Of a stretch of DNA of 64,000 nt, positions 10,949-20,407 are shown piece by piece. Origin of the DNA: Thermothielavioides terrestris NRRL 8126. Its lineage: Eukaryota > Ascomycota > Sordariomycetes > Sordariales > Chaetomiaceae. How positions within the stretch are numbered: the first letter of the stretch is position 1; every line of letters starts with the position of its first letter. The stretch lies in NCBI RefSeq assembly GCF_000226115.1, contig NC_016460.1:2170001-2234000 (forward strand). Direction: 5' to 3'. The notes under the pieces were generated by a model, which had not been told where the DNA came from, made no database searches, and was given only the letters and a program-made list of their open reading frames with translations. Position numbers and translations under genes: made by a program.

Positions 10949-11355
10949 CTACTCGTCATGTTGCCCCTGCCCCTGCCCCTGGCTCCGGTTCAGCGCCGCG
11001 GCCTGCGCCTCCTCCGCCGCCAGCCTCTTCTCGCGCAGGTACAGGCGCCTGGCGCGCAACCTCTCGAGCTCGGCGTGGATCTCGTCGCGCTCGAGCGGGA
11101 CCTTGTTGGCCTGCTCGGCCTTGGGCCAGAAGTTGGGCACCGAGAAGCGGTTGTCGAGGTTCGTGCCGAAGTAGTACATGATCCCGATCGGGAACATGAC
11201 GTACAAGCCGAACTGCAGCAGCGCAGCGCAAGGGCAAAGCGGTCGAGGGTCAGCGGCGTGCCATTGAAAGCGGTGGAAGGAGCATGGCCTGGGCGAGAGG
11301 GGTGCTTGCAGAGACACACACACACCTTGAATACCTCGAGGTTGAGCCCGCCCAT
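10949..11355 (-). CDS. PET100: PET100, cytochrome c oxidase assembly protein
   Basis: Exon 1 (11355-11326) encodes MGGLNLEVFK. A 113-nt intron (11325-11213, GTGTGT donor, CTGCAG acceptor) follows. Exon 2 (11212-10949) continues FGLYVMFPIGIMYYFGTN, the Pet100 signature with its single membrane helix, then NRFSVPNFWPKAEQANK. The product has 97 residues, close to yeast Pet100 (111). Pet100 is an inner-membrane chaperone that organises a Cox7-Cox7a-Cox8 subassembly of complex IV. The C-terminal part is charged and helical and ends in a GQGQGQ run encoded by CCCCTG repeats on the plus strand. The short first exon explains why no single open frame carries the protein. Confidence 0.93.
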
Positions 11356-11658
11356 GATTGACCTCGTCCGTGGCACTGTGCAGCGGGGGTTGCGGGGGTA
11401 AAGTTCCAGTGAAGCTTGGAAGGACGCGGTTCGCAGGAAAACTGCAGTGGTCCGTGTCGTTCGACCCGCGAATTCGGGAAGTAGGTGGGGCGCGGCACTG
11501 TATTCCGGACCACACGCAGTACCGAACTCAACATCCCTGCCAGGCCAAGTTTGGGCCATCAGGGTGCCCAATACTGTGGTAGGTTGGCGGATTCATGTCC
11601 ACTTGAGTTCTGAACCAGTCTCCGGATTACGCATGGAGCGTCCCATATTACCAAAATA
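11356..11658. other. intergenic, PET100 promoter and SMP3 3' end
   Basis: A 303-bp gap between two minus-strand genes in tandem. It should contain the PET100 promoter and the SMP3 terminator region. No further gene or repeat was seen. Confidence 0.5.
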
Positions 11659-13506
11659 TTATCTACCCTTGCCTCCAGGACAGCTCTTTGTCACCCTCCA
11701 AATAGCAAGACCGCGCCTCCCAACGACTCTAGAAAGGGTATCCCACACGCCGTCCTCCGCAAAATCCAAATCATCGAGATTGAGGTGTTGTTGGTGCCGC
11801 CACACCTCGCGGAACCTCAGCCCGTCCAGCCCCTTGTTCGGCAGATAGGGGTCCAACCACGTGGCGGACAGTGGCGCCACCAGGTAGGTTCCGTTCTTCT
11901 CCTTCAGATACTCCATGCTGCGTCTGTCTGCGGGGGTGTCGCAGGTGGCGAGCTTGTCCAGCTCGGCGAGGAGCATCTCCCCCGGCATTCCCATGACGTC
12001 CTGCGTGCGCAGCACCTCGTTCTTCCCGTTCAGCAGCCATATTGGCGGCATGTACGTCTTCCACCAGATCGCGTGCGTCGCGTCCGGTTGCTTGCTCATG
12101 AAAACCTGGGCTGGGATAATCCCGCCTTGGTGGTAGACCCCCATCAACGTCCCCAAAATGACATTGAAGACGATCCAACTCACCGCCCAAGTGCGCGCCA
12201 GCTTCTCGCTTTTCGGCAAACGGACCGACGAGAGGATGAGCGGCACGGTCGGGAGCAGGAACCGGGCTTCCTGGTGCTGCGAGACGGAAAGCACCACGAT
12301 GCCTGAGATCGCAGAGTAAAGCCGCAGCGTGCGCTTCGGGCGCATGAGGAGAAGCAGCGCACCGGGTCCAAGCAACAGCGGCAGGTTCACCAAGAGGTGT
12401 TGGTACCAAGGATGCAGGCCATGTTGCGCCAGGTTGCTAGGCGAAATATTATACGCGAGATTGTTGATTGGTGTGAGGACCGGGTTGCGGAGGAGATCAG
12501 ACCAGGAGAGCGAGTGAGGAGTGTAGAAGGCTGTGTCGAGTATGATCGCGAGCGCAGTGGTGCAGAGACCGGCTGCCAGGATCGCGGCAAAGGAAAAGGG
12601 GCTGGGAGCGCAATTAGCACCGTAAACCTGGGAGAGGGAGACGAGGCTACCCTACTTCTTCCAGTAGTAAGGCAGCAGCCGGAGCCCCGGAATCAGCAGA
12701 AAGGCCGGGAATGTGATCCTGTTAAATACACCGAAAACGGCGACGATACCCAGGACAGTCGAAGCAAGAACTGAACCGCGCTGCTGCGCCGAGTCAGCAG
12801 CCACCCCAAGCATCCCTGTCCCAGACCATGCACATACCGGACTGGCGACGATGCGCTCGATGAGAACCAAGCTCCAAGCGACAACCAACGTCTCTATCGA
12901 ATTCGAAAAAGTATGCGTCTGGTACGTCCAGGTGACGTATGAGGAAGCAACCAGAAGCCTGGCAAGCGGCCTATGTCGCTTCGACTGGATGAGTTCGTGA
13001 AGCGCCCAGTCCTCTAGCACGAAGCCGACGATGAACATGAGCACCCGCAGCGTCCAGAAGACGGCGATGGGGGGAATCTCGCCGTCGTTCCCATTTCCGA
13101 TCCACAGCCAACGCAGCAGGAGCATCGGCAGCCCGTAGACCGGCCATAGCGGGAACACGCTTCGAATCGGGCTGTCGCTCGTGAACTCCCAAGTACGTCG
13201 GACGGGGTAGCTGAAGATCTCCCCTGTGTCGCAAGGAGAGTTAGAAAGGTGCGCTCAAGCCAAACGGTCGCGCGCTCTTAGGTCGATGAGACCCGTGTGC
13301 CGGCGGCTCGCATCCGAAGGGCGCCGCCAAGGCACCCGGCCTCGAGTAGAGCAAGCGCGCCGCTGCGCCCTCCTGAACAGACAAGTCCGTCACATACCGG
13401 CTATGACCTCCGGGCCCTGGAAGTTCTCGTCCGGGTGCAGGTAGCTCGGCGACAGCGCAAACCACAGCCGGACCAGAACCAAGAGGAGGTATGTTCTCCG
13501 CCACAT
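11659..13506 (-). CDS. SMP3: GPI mannosyltransferase 4 (Smp3/PIG-Z, GT22 family)
   Basis: Three exons, 13506-13398, 13223-12656 and 12601-11659, give 539 residues (yeast Smp3 has 516). Exon 1 encodes a hydrophobic start and the GT22 active-site segment [14 protein letters not shown], whose HPDE is the catalytic acidic motif of this ER glycosyltransferase superfamily. Exon 2 gives [19 protein letters not shown] and several membrane helices. Exon 3 carries more helices and the family motif [13 protein letters not shown]. Smp3 adds the fourth, side-branching mannose to GPI precursors on the lumenal side of the ER; in fungi that residue is needed before the ethanolamine-phosphate bridge is added. 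The introns are 174 and 54 nt; the second has a GTAGGG donor and a GTGCTAAT branch site and is the least certain junction, but the phases agree. Confidence 0.92.
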
Positions 13507-14948
13507 CTTATCTTATCGAGTGGGCGCGCGTGAAGCAAGACACACCGCCACCGCAAATCCGAAGCATCCAATGGGGCCGCAGGGCAAGGGCGCAGGGCAG
13601 TTCATTCGCATGCCCGCCGGGGAGCATCACCAGGAACAGCAAGCCGGAAGAAGTGGTCAGGCCGTTGAGGAAGTCGTCGAAGGAATGTCATGATCAAGGA
13701 AAAGGGGTATATTTCTACTGAATAAGCAAGGAAAGCAACGTGATGGGGGAAAATTTTGGCCTGGCGCAAATCTCGGGAGAGCTGGGGAGTGCCTGCGATC
13801 GCGAACCAGACGACGTGTTTGTTCCATGGTTGCCTTCCCTGTCCGCGCGACAGGGGCTGCTGGAGCTGGACAGCCCTGACTGGCTGGGCCGGTTATTCGT
13901 GAAAATGAGGCGATCGCTCCGCTTATGTAAGGAGGTACTCCGTCGAGGTTGAAGCTGAATTGCGCCAAGCCCAGGGCAGGCGCGTTTCCGGATGCGTCGG
14001 TGAAGTTGCACGGAGTGTATTCCGCACCTTGCATTGTTCCGCACCTTGCATTGAATCAGGCGTCGTCCGGATGCAGTCACCGTACTGGGGTTTACCCACT
14101 GCGCAAGCAAGTCATCCGCAGAATGGATTGGTGTTCCATTAGCCAACTGCGAGCATCTCCATTGCTTCCAGTGTTGGCAAACAGAACCATCCACCATTCT
14201 TGTGTTGGCTCTTTCATATAAATGTTAGATGGAGACTTGTGGAGTACCTCCTGACCAGCCGTGTCCATATTGTGGTAGTTGGGCTTCACGTGCTTAGGAC
14301 ACAGAATTTAATAAGAACCTGAATATAAAGGATGGTCATCAAGATAATTGTTTACCTAGGATAATATGAGCTTGTAAACCCGCAGTTCTCATGATTCTAT
14401 TGAGGATCAGATCAGATTTGGGCATTGTTCCTTCCTTGTGTCTTCCCCCATCAAGCGCAGGCACCCGCCAGGCGGCTATTGACCACCGCCAAACAATTGC
14501 AACCAAGCGCAGCACTGTTGGCCTGTGCACTCAATCTCCATGCTTACACAAAGGCTCCCCACGTTGAGGCAGCACTGCCGCCACCTTCCTCTTCACAAAC
14601 ATCAAAGCTGCGCTACACGAACAAACTCTAAAGAGTTCAGACTCAGCGGACTCCTACAAAGTTTGAATTCAACTTGAAAGCGCTCCAGGCTGTTAATCCT
14701 TGGCATTACGCAAACACCACGGAAGGTACATTTACTTTCCCCACTGGGCGCCGATTTAAACCCCAAGCAGGCCCCGCGTTTCTCGCATCGTTGCCTCAAC
14801 CATCCTCCTCCACGGTCACGTATCCCCCGGATCACCGCAATCACCATACTAATCTGTCCACCCACGCTAGTGGTTTTCTGGCACAGTTAATATTCAAGAC
14901 TCGCCTGACCGTCCATTTTCGCTCTTTGCGAGATCTCTCCCGGTCGAA
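13507..14948. other. intergenic region with remnants of a possible small gene
   Basis: This 1.4-kb stretch lies between the divergent SMP3 and SKP1 starts. On the minus strand at about 13850-14280 there are overlapping protein-like frames in different phases, interrupted by a perfect 17-bp tandem duplication at 14020-14053. I could not assemble a convincing gene. The last 400 bases before 14949 should contain the SKP1 promoter. Confidence 0.4.
14020..14053. repeat. perfect 17-bp tandem duplication
   Basis: The unit TTCCGCACCTTGCATTG occurs twice head to tail with no mismatch. Because 17 is not a multiple of three, it shifts any reading frame crossing it and separates two minus-strand frames that could otherwise belong together. 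Confidence 0.95.
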
Positions 14949-15585
14949 ATGGCGGCAGAGAAGAGCCTGCAGAGGGTCACGCTGACCAGCAACGATGGCA
15001 CCCAAATCGAAGTTGGTACGTGGATCATGTCCCTGTCCGGCCCGCGCATCTCTTGCCGACTCCGCCTAACCCCGCTTCATAGATCGTGCGGTGGCCGAGC
15101 GGTCAATACTGATCAAGAACTTGATCGATGACTTGGGAGAGTCGGCCGTTGCTTCCGACGCGATTCCGATTCCCAACGTGAATGACGCCGTCCTGCGCAA
15201 GGTCCTCGAGTGGTGCGAGCACCACCGCAATGACCCGCCCCAGTCAGCCGACGATGAGAATGACAACCGCAAGAAGACTACCGACATCGACGAGTGGGAT
15301 CAGAAGTTCATGCAAGTCGACCAGGAGATGCTCTTCGAGATCATTTTGGTCCGTGCAATCCCCCGGGTCAACTTCACCAGGACTGCAAGCGCTAACCAAG
15401 CCTCGCAGGCTGCCAACTACCTCGACATTAAGGCCCTCTTGGACGTTGGTTGTAAGACGGTTGCCAACATGATCAAGGGAAAGTCGCCTGAAGAGATCCG
15501 CAAGACCTTCAACATCACCAACGATTTTACGCCCGAGGAGGAAGAGCAGATCCGCCGGGAGAACGAGTGGGCTGAGGACCGTTGA
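14949..15585 (+). CDS. SKP1: Skp1, SCF ubiquitin ligase adaptor
   Basis: Exons 14949-15015, 15083-15348 and 15409-15585 give 169 residues, the usual Skp1 length. The N-terminal BTB/POZ fold starts [13 protein letters not shown] and continues [14 protein letters not shown], which contacts cullin 1. The C-terminal helices that hold F-box proteins include [20 protein letters not shown] and [15 protein letters not shown] and end NEWAEDR. Skp1 bridges Cul1 and F-box substrate receptors in cytoplasm and nucleus and is also part of kinetochore and RAVE complexes. The first intron is 67 nt (GTACGT). The second is 60 nt with an unusual GTCCGT donor, a GCTAACC branch site and no in-frame stop, so an unspliced message would encode 20 extra residues between EIIL and AANY; the spliced form matches the family exactly. 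Confidence 0.96.
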
Positions 15586-16780
15586 AACTCCCTATCGCCT
15601 ACGGGGACTTCCGGTCTCGAACACTTGCCCATCCTGGAACTGCATTGAGCGGGACCTTGCCTTTAGAGCCCGCCCTCAACGCCGGTCCCGTTCGGCTACT
15701 CTCCCCAATGCTATCCCGTACATGGCGTTACGGTATTGATCTGAGGGTTGTGCTCCGGTGCTTTTTTCGGTTTGCTTTTTCTTTAAGGGGGGAAGAGGGA
15801 GAGAAGGGTAATCGCCAGGTATGTCGCCAGGTATTTCTGCCAGGCGGCCCGGCTTTTTAGCTTTCTAGCATTAAGGGAAGACAATACGAGGGATTAACGC
15901 TGCATTGATCATTATGTGCAGCGCTGAGGACGTCGCTTGTTCCTCAGCTCTGATCGTCGTGCGGTAGCGCCGGGCATCTTGCCACATACGGTGAAGGTCC
16001 AAATCAGAGAACACATCGCCATTACCTCGGGACTTGACAGCTGCCAACTGTCCGACCCTCATAAGCCACGGTGTAGCAGAGCGGTGGATGTAGCGGTGTT
16101 TGATGATTAGGTATATGGTAGAACACCACCTCCGAAGAAGCGGAGATAACTGGCGCTCGAGAGTTTGGCAGACAGTGTTTTCCCGGACAGGTGTCCCAAG
16201 TTTGCCGCAACAGAATCAGGGACCTTGATGCGTCCGTTTGGCACCGGCGCATAAGTCCCCATTGTTGCAACCCCCAAGACACCGAGCGCTTACCGCTCTC
16301 GCAGAACACCCATAACACGATGTAGAAGGTGGCATGGACAGGAGTCGTCATTCGCAACGGCATCAAATGCCCGTCTCTCATTCCGTTTTGTTCCCCCTTG
16401 ACCCTAAATGCCACGGCATTACTCCGTTAAAAGCGAAACGAGTCTGCCCCATGTACTTCCCAGCCAAGCATGCGAAAACAAAGAGACGCCGAACCCGCCC
16501 GAAAGTTAACCGATTGCAAAAGCCAACCTCGTCTGCTCCATCGTCTGCGCTCTCCTCCTCCTCCCGCCGTTCTCCCGATCCCCCCTGGTCGTGGAACTTG
16601 TCATGGCTTCGTTCGACTCCTCGTGGTCATAGTAAGTCTAGCAGAACGGGAACATCGTCGGTCGGGCTGTCTTGGAGGCTGGGTTACGCCGGGCCAGGTG
16701 AGAAGCAAGCAGCAGAAGCCGCGGGAGAGATCGGGGTGTCGTTCGTTGGGGTCGAAGGAGGGAAGGGAGAGCGAGGGCAT
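15586..16780. other. intergenic, SKP1 3' side to RPL39 3' end
   Basis: About 1.2 kb between the convergent SKP1 and RPL39 genes. Frames here are short and unlike known proteins. A CT-rich stretch at about 16540-16600 followed by an ATG at 16603 and a GTAAGT at 16632 resembles the start of a spliced plus-strand gene antisense to RPL39, but no continuing exon could be found. Confidence 0.4.
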
Positions 16781-17226
16781 TTAGAGGCCGAGGCGGGTCT
16801 TGCGCCAGTGTCTCCGCTTGGCATTGTATCTGTGGCAAAGCATATTGTCAACGTCCCATGCTTTTCATCGTCCATGTCATTCGTGTCATGTCTCGGCGGG
16901 GTGTCAAGGGCAGTTGCGGCGTATCGAGGCGGCACAGATGAAGCTCGGGGTCGCCGGGAGGTTCGTACCTGATGGTGTTGCCGGTGCGGAGCCGGATCCA
17001 TTGGGGAATGGGCCGGTTCTGCTTCTTGGCCTTGGCCAGCTTCTGCTTGGTACGGAAGGTCTTGTGGCTCTGTTGAGGGCATCGCAAAGTCGTTAGCTTC
17101 AGGTTACCCGGAACGCTCGACCTGAGAAGACCATCCCAGGGGTTTGGCACATGTTTGCTGAAATCGCAACCGCGAGCTGAAATCGGGCAAAAATTGGGCG
17201 TAGGGAGGGTTGCTACGTACCGGCAT
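16781..17226 (-). CDS. RPL39: 60S ribosomal protein eL39 (Rpl39)
   Basis: Three exons, 17226-17221 (ATG plus one codon), 17069-16969 and 16829-16781, give the 51-residue protein. Exon 2 encodes [19 protein letters not shown] and [15 protein letters not shown]; exon 3 encodes [15 protein letters not shown]. This is nearly residue for residue the conserved eukaryotic eL39, which lines the nascent-chain exit tunnel of the large ribosomal subunit. The first exon is only six coding bases, a common feature of ribosomal protein genes, and both introns (151 and 139 nt) are longer than most in the window. Such introns sometimes house snoRNAs, but I could not identify box motifs with confidence. The gene diverges from ARL1, with 652 bp between the two starts. 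Confidence 0.97.
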
Positions 17227-17878
17227 TTTGACGGTGTTGTCGAGGTTACCGAGTCGGTTGTCGATGTCGTGATGTTCGTCCAAGTGGGCTGGATTCGAAT
17301 ATTTGGTGTGGGCAGAAAATGCGAGCTAGGGCCCGGAATTAGGATGTGGCTGAGTCACGTGGAACATTTAGTTGGCGTGCGGCTGACAACGAACGATAAC
17401 TGGTTTAAGTCGTGGCTGGTAAGCAATCTTTTGTGGAGCTTCTGAGCGGCCGGCTGCCACCTGCCAATCCCGTGTCGATCCAGCGCGACCGTGGGCACCC
17501 CTGACTCCAAGAACCAGGCCTCCAAAGCCTGGACCAAGCGATGGCCTCTTTGATCAAGGACGGATACTCGGCAATCAAAGCTGCATGAACGCGGGACGCG
17601 GAAATTTTCTATGTAATAACTAAGCAATACATAATCTCGTCGGATATTCGATGAGCGAGGATTAGGTTGCCTGCCTTAAACATCGCCTGCAAGCAAGACT
17701 TGCGCTCTCCGCGAAAGCAGCTTTTGCTGCCCGATTTCCTGTCCTCGTCTCTGTTGCGTCCAGTTGCGTATCTCGGATTATCCACTTCGCGACAACCCCG
17801 TCACCCCCACGAGAGTCCCTGCCCAAACCTCCTTTTTTGGGACGACACGCCGAGTCTTCGGTGCACCACGACGACAAG
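17227..17878. promoter_or_regulatory. divergent RPL39 / ARL1 promoter region
   Basis: This 652-bp spacer carries the promoters of a ribosomal protein gene to the left and a small GTPase gene to the right. Only short frames occur in it. No repeat or RNA gene was recognised. Confidence 0.5.
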
Positions 17879-18611
17879 ATGGGCCAAAGCGTGTCATGGT
17901 TGTCCAGCTTGTCCAGCTTGTTCTTCTCCAAGAAAGAGATCAGAATCCTAATCCTGGGACTGGTTCGCGCTCCGCGGTAGCCCCTTATTCACCTCCCCAG
18001 TTGCTGACCAAGCTGCGCGCTGCAGGACAATGCCGGCAAGACTACACTTCTCTACAGGCTTAAGGTGCGCCTTCACTTGTCTCCGCGAAGCCGCGCCATG
18101 GTGTCTGACCTGCAGCGCAGATCGGCGAAGTAGTAACAACGATACCGACGATCGGGTTCAACGTCGAGTCGGTGACATACGGGAAGCTCAACTTCAACGT
18201 TTGGGACCTGGGCGGGCAGACGAGCATCAGGCCGTACTGGAGGTGCTACTATGCCAACACCGCGGCGGTCATCTTCGTCGTCGACTCCACCGATATTGAG
18301 CGTCTACAGACGGCCGCCGATGAGCTCGCGGCGATGCTGAACGAGGAGGAACTGAAGGATGCCGCGCTCCTGGTGTTTGCAAACAAGCAGGACCAGCCAG
18401 GGGCAAAGGGGGCGGCCGACATCTCGCAAGCTCTTCGGCTCGGGGAACTGAGGGACAGGAACTGGAGCATCGTGGCGTGCAGTGCAGTGGAGGGCTCAGG
18501 CATTAGCGAGGGAATGGACTGGCTTTCGGTGAGTTTGACCGAACAAACTGTCCAAAACACAGGCTGCGACACGCTTCTAACCAGCCACAGCAAACGGTGT
18601 CACAGGATTAG
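17879..18611 (+). CDS. ARL1: Arl1, ARF-like small GTPase of the trans-Golgi
   Basis: Exons 17879-17962, 18026-18064, 18121-18528 and 18591-18611 give 183 residues, the length of yeast Arl1. The protein begins MGQ, so Gly2 is available for N-myristoylation, and an amphipathic Trp/Leu/Ser helix follows. The P-loop is GLDNAGKT, split by the first intron. Switch 1 is IPTIGFNVE and switch 2 is [13 protein letters not shown], both of Arl1 type. NKQD and CSAVEG bind guanine, and EGMDWLS lies near the end. The last seven-codon exon supplies QTVSQD after a 62-nt intron with a CTTCTAACC branch site. Arl1 recruits GRIP-domain golgins and Arf-GEFs to trans-Golgi membranes. The Arf-like call is certain; the Arl1 subtype rests on the switch regions and length. 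Confidence 0.94.
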
Positions 18612-20407
18612 AAGGACGTGGTTGTTTGGTGAGGCGGGACATGGCGCTTCTGTACATGACAACGATACCTCTTATATACTCCGGCCGCTCTTGGGATATG
18701 GGCAAGGTGACTGGCCTTGCGGCGTTTTGGGGTGGAATCCGCCTCGGCTCATGGACAACACACATTATGCGAAGGCGCAGGCTGCATTGGAAGGGGCGGG
18801 ACTGTGTTTTGATAAATGGATACATGACATACAACTTGTAATTCAACGAGCCGCGGCCCCATGGGGTTGGGGTTTTTATCTTCACCATTTCTGGCAGTCT
18901 CATCGGACGTTCCCAATCTGTGTAGCCCCTTTTCGCCTTTATCGGTTGGTTGCCAGCGATTTGAACGCAGCGCCGGAACAACGACCGACCCCGTTGGAAT
19001 AAAACAATCCTCCCGTCGAAACAATAGTTTCGAGTCTGGGATGTAAGGGTGGTAGGGTACAGCAAGCCCAAGGATCTTCACCTGGTATGCAGGTAACCCG
19101 GAAGTATGCCAGACGTTCATGAAACCAAACCCTGTTCAACGAACTGGCCGAAAGCCTTTCATAACTTAGCATCGCGAGAAGCACGATGAAGCTCCATTTC
19201 TATATCAAGCCGCGGGAAGGAAGTGTCAAGCGAGGAAGGGGTGAAGAACAAGCTGAAGAAGCGCCGGACATGTAGTGTCAGACTTCGCCGCCACAATCAG
19301 CAACGAGACATTGTTAACTGGATTCGGGGCATTTATGGCAACACAACGCAGCTAAGATACTGCCCAGTACAGCTATCTCAGGAGAGAAAACCCCTCACGA
19401 GCTTCACTCGCGCCAAGACACCCGCATATCAAGCCGCAGAGAAGACTTCCTTGGACACTCGTCTCATTCCTTTCCTATAAAAATGGTAGGCGCCTTAATT
19501 TCACGCCAGTTGCCTAGCCGGTTGCTCGAGCAAGGAGACTCATTACTCGCGTAGTGCTGGGGTTCGGTCAACTTACGTGGGCCCAACGACGAGACTGGCA
19601 GAACTGGGCGTTCATCTCTGCCGTCTCGCCCGAGGTATAACTCAATGTGTGTAGAGTCCCCAAGTGGAGGGGCGAAGCAGAGGGATACCTGCTCCATCGT
19701 TCGTTTCCCCTATATCTGAGATCGAGCCACGGCGCCGCAGTGGCAAAGCTGGGCTGGTGAAGTATCCGAACTCCAGGCCCGCGAAACGCATGAAAGTGAG
19801 GCGAGGTCGAAGCCTGCGGGTGCTTTGGCTCCCGCAAACCGAGCTCCAGCACGACCCCTATCTGCTCGTTTCCATGCACTACCTGAATGTTTTCCTGCTT
19901 GTTAGCCCGCTTGCAGCTCAGCGTGTGTCTATCCAAGTCTACCCAATTCCCATGGGATGAGCGTAAGCCGCTCGGTTTGCTCGACTTGTGGGCAAGCGCT
20001 GCGTTGCTCCTGACAAACTGAAGGGCGGCTGATTGCGTGAGTAAACAACAGGGGCAGGCAGAGTGGCTGCAGTATGGTACCTCCGCAACCTCGAGCGCAT
20101 TCCAACTTGGGCGCTTTAGTCTCCAAATAGCAACCTTGAGAATTGTGTCGCTGTCATCCCGATTTCCTGTGCGGGAAGGATCGGATGAAGACAAGATGGT
20201 TCCTCGACAATGCGATGCTGTTTCAGTAATAGGGAGGTTATGCACCTAACGAGCCTCAGCCCCGCCTAAAATCGCTGTGAGCAGCAGAGTGGGTCTTGGG
20301 TTTGAGTATCGGTGCCCCGCGATTCTCCTGTCTGAGTCAACATTTCTTGGAGGCAGCGAGTCACCGGCCGAACCCAAGCAACACCACCAGTACGGCCAAC
20401 GAACAAC
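18612..20407. other. intergenic, ARL1 to PheRS alpha
   Basis: Roughly 1.8 kb without a recognisable gene. A 225-codon minus-strand open frame at 19568-20245 starts at GTG, is rich in His, Ser and Arg and resembles no family I know; it looks like a chance frame. The final few hundred bases are the probable promoter of the gene at 20408. Confidence 0.45.

Noticed and set aside
19568..20245. 225-codon minus-strand open frame
   Set aside because: Starts at GTG, has no ATG near the start, no recognisable domain and composition unlike neighbouring proteins.
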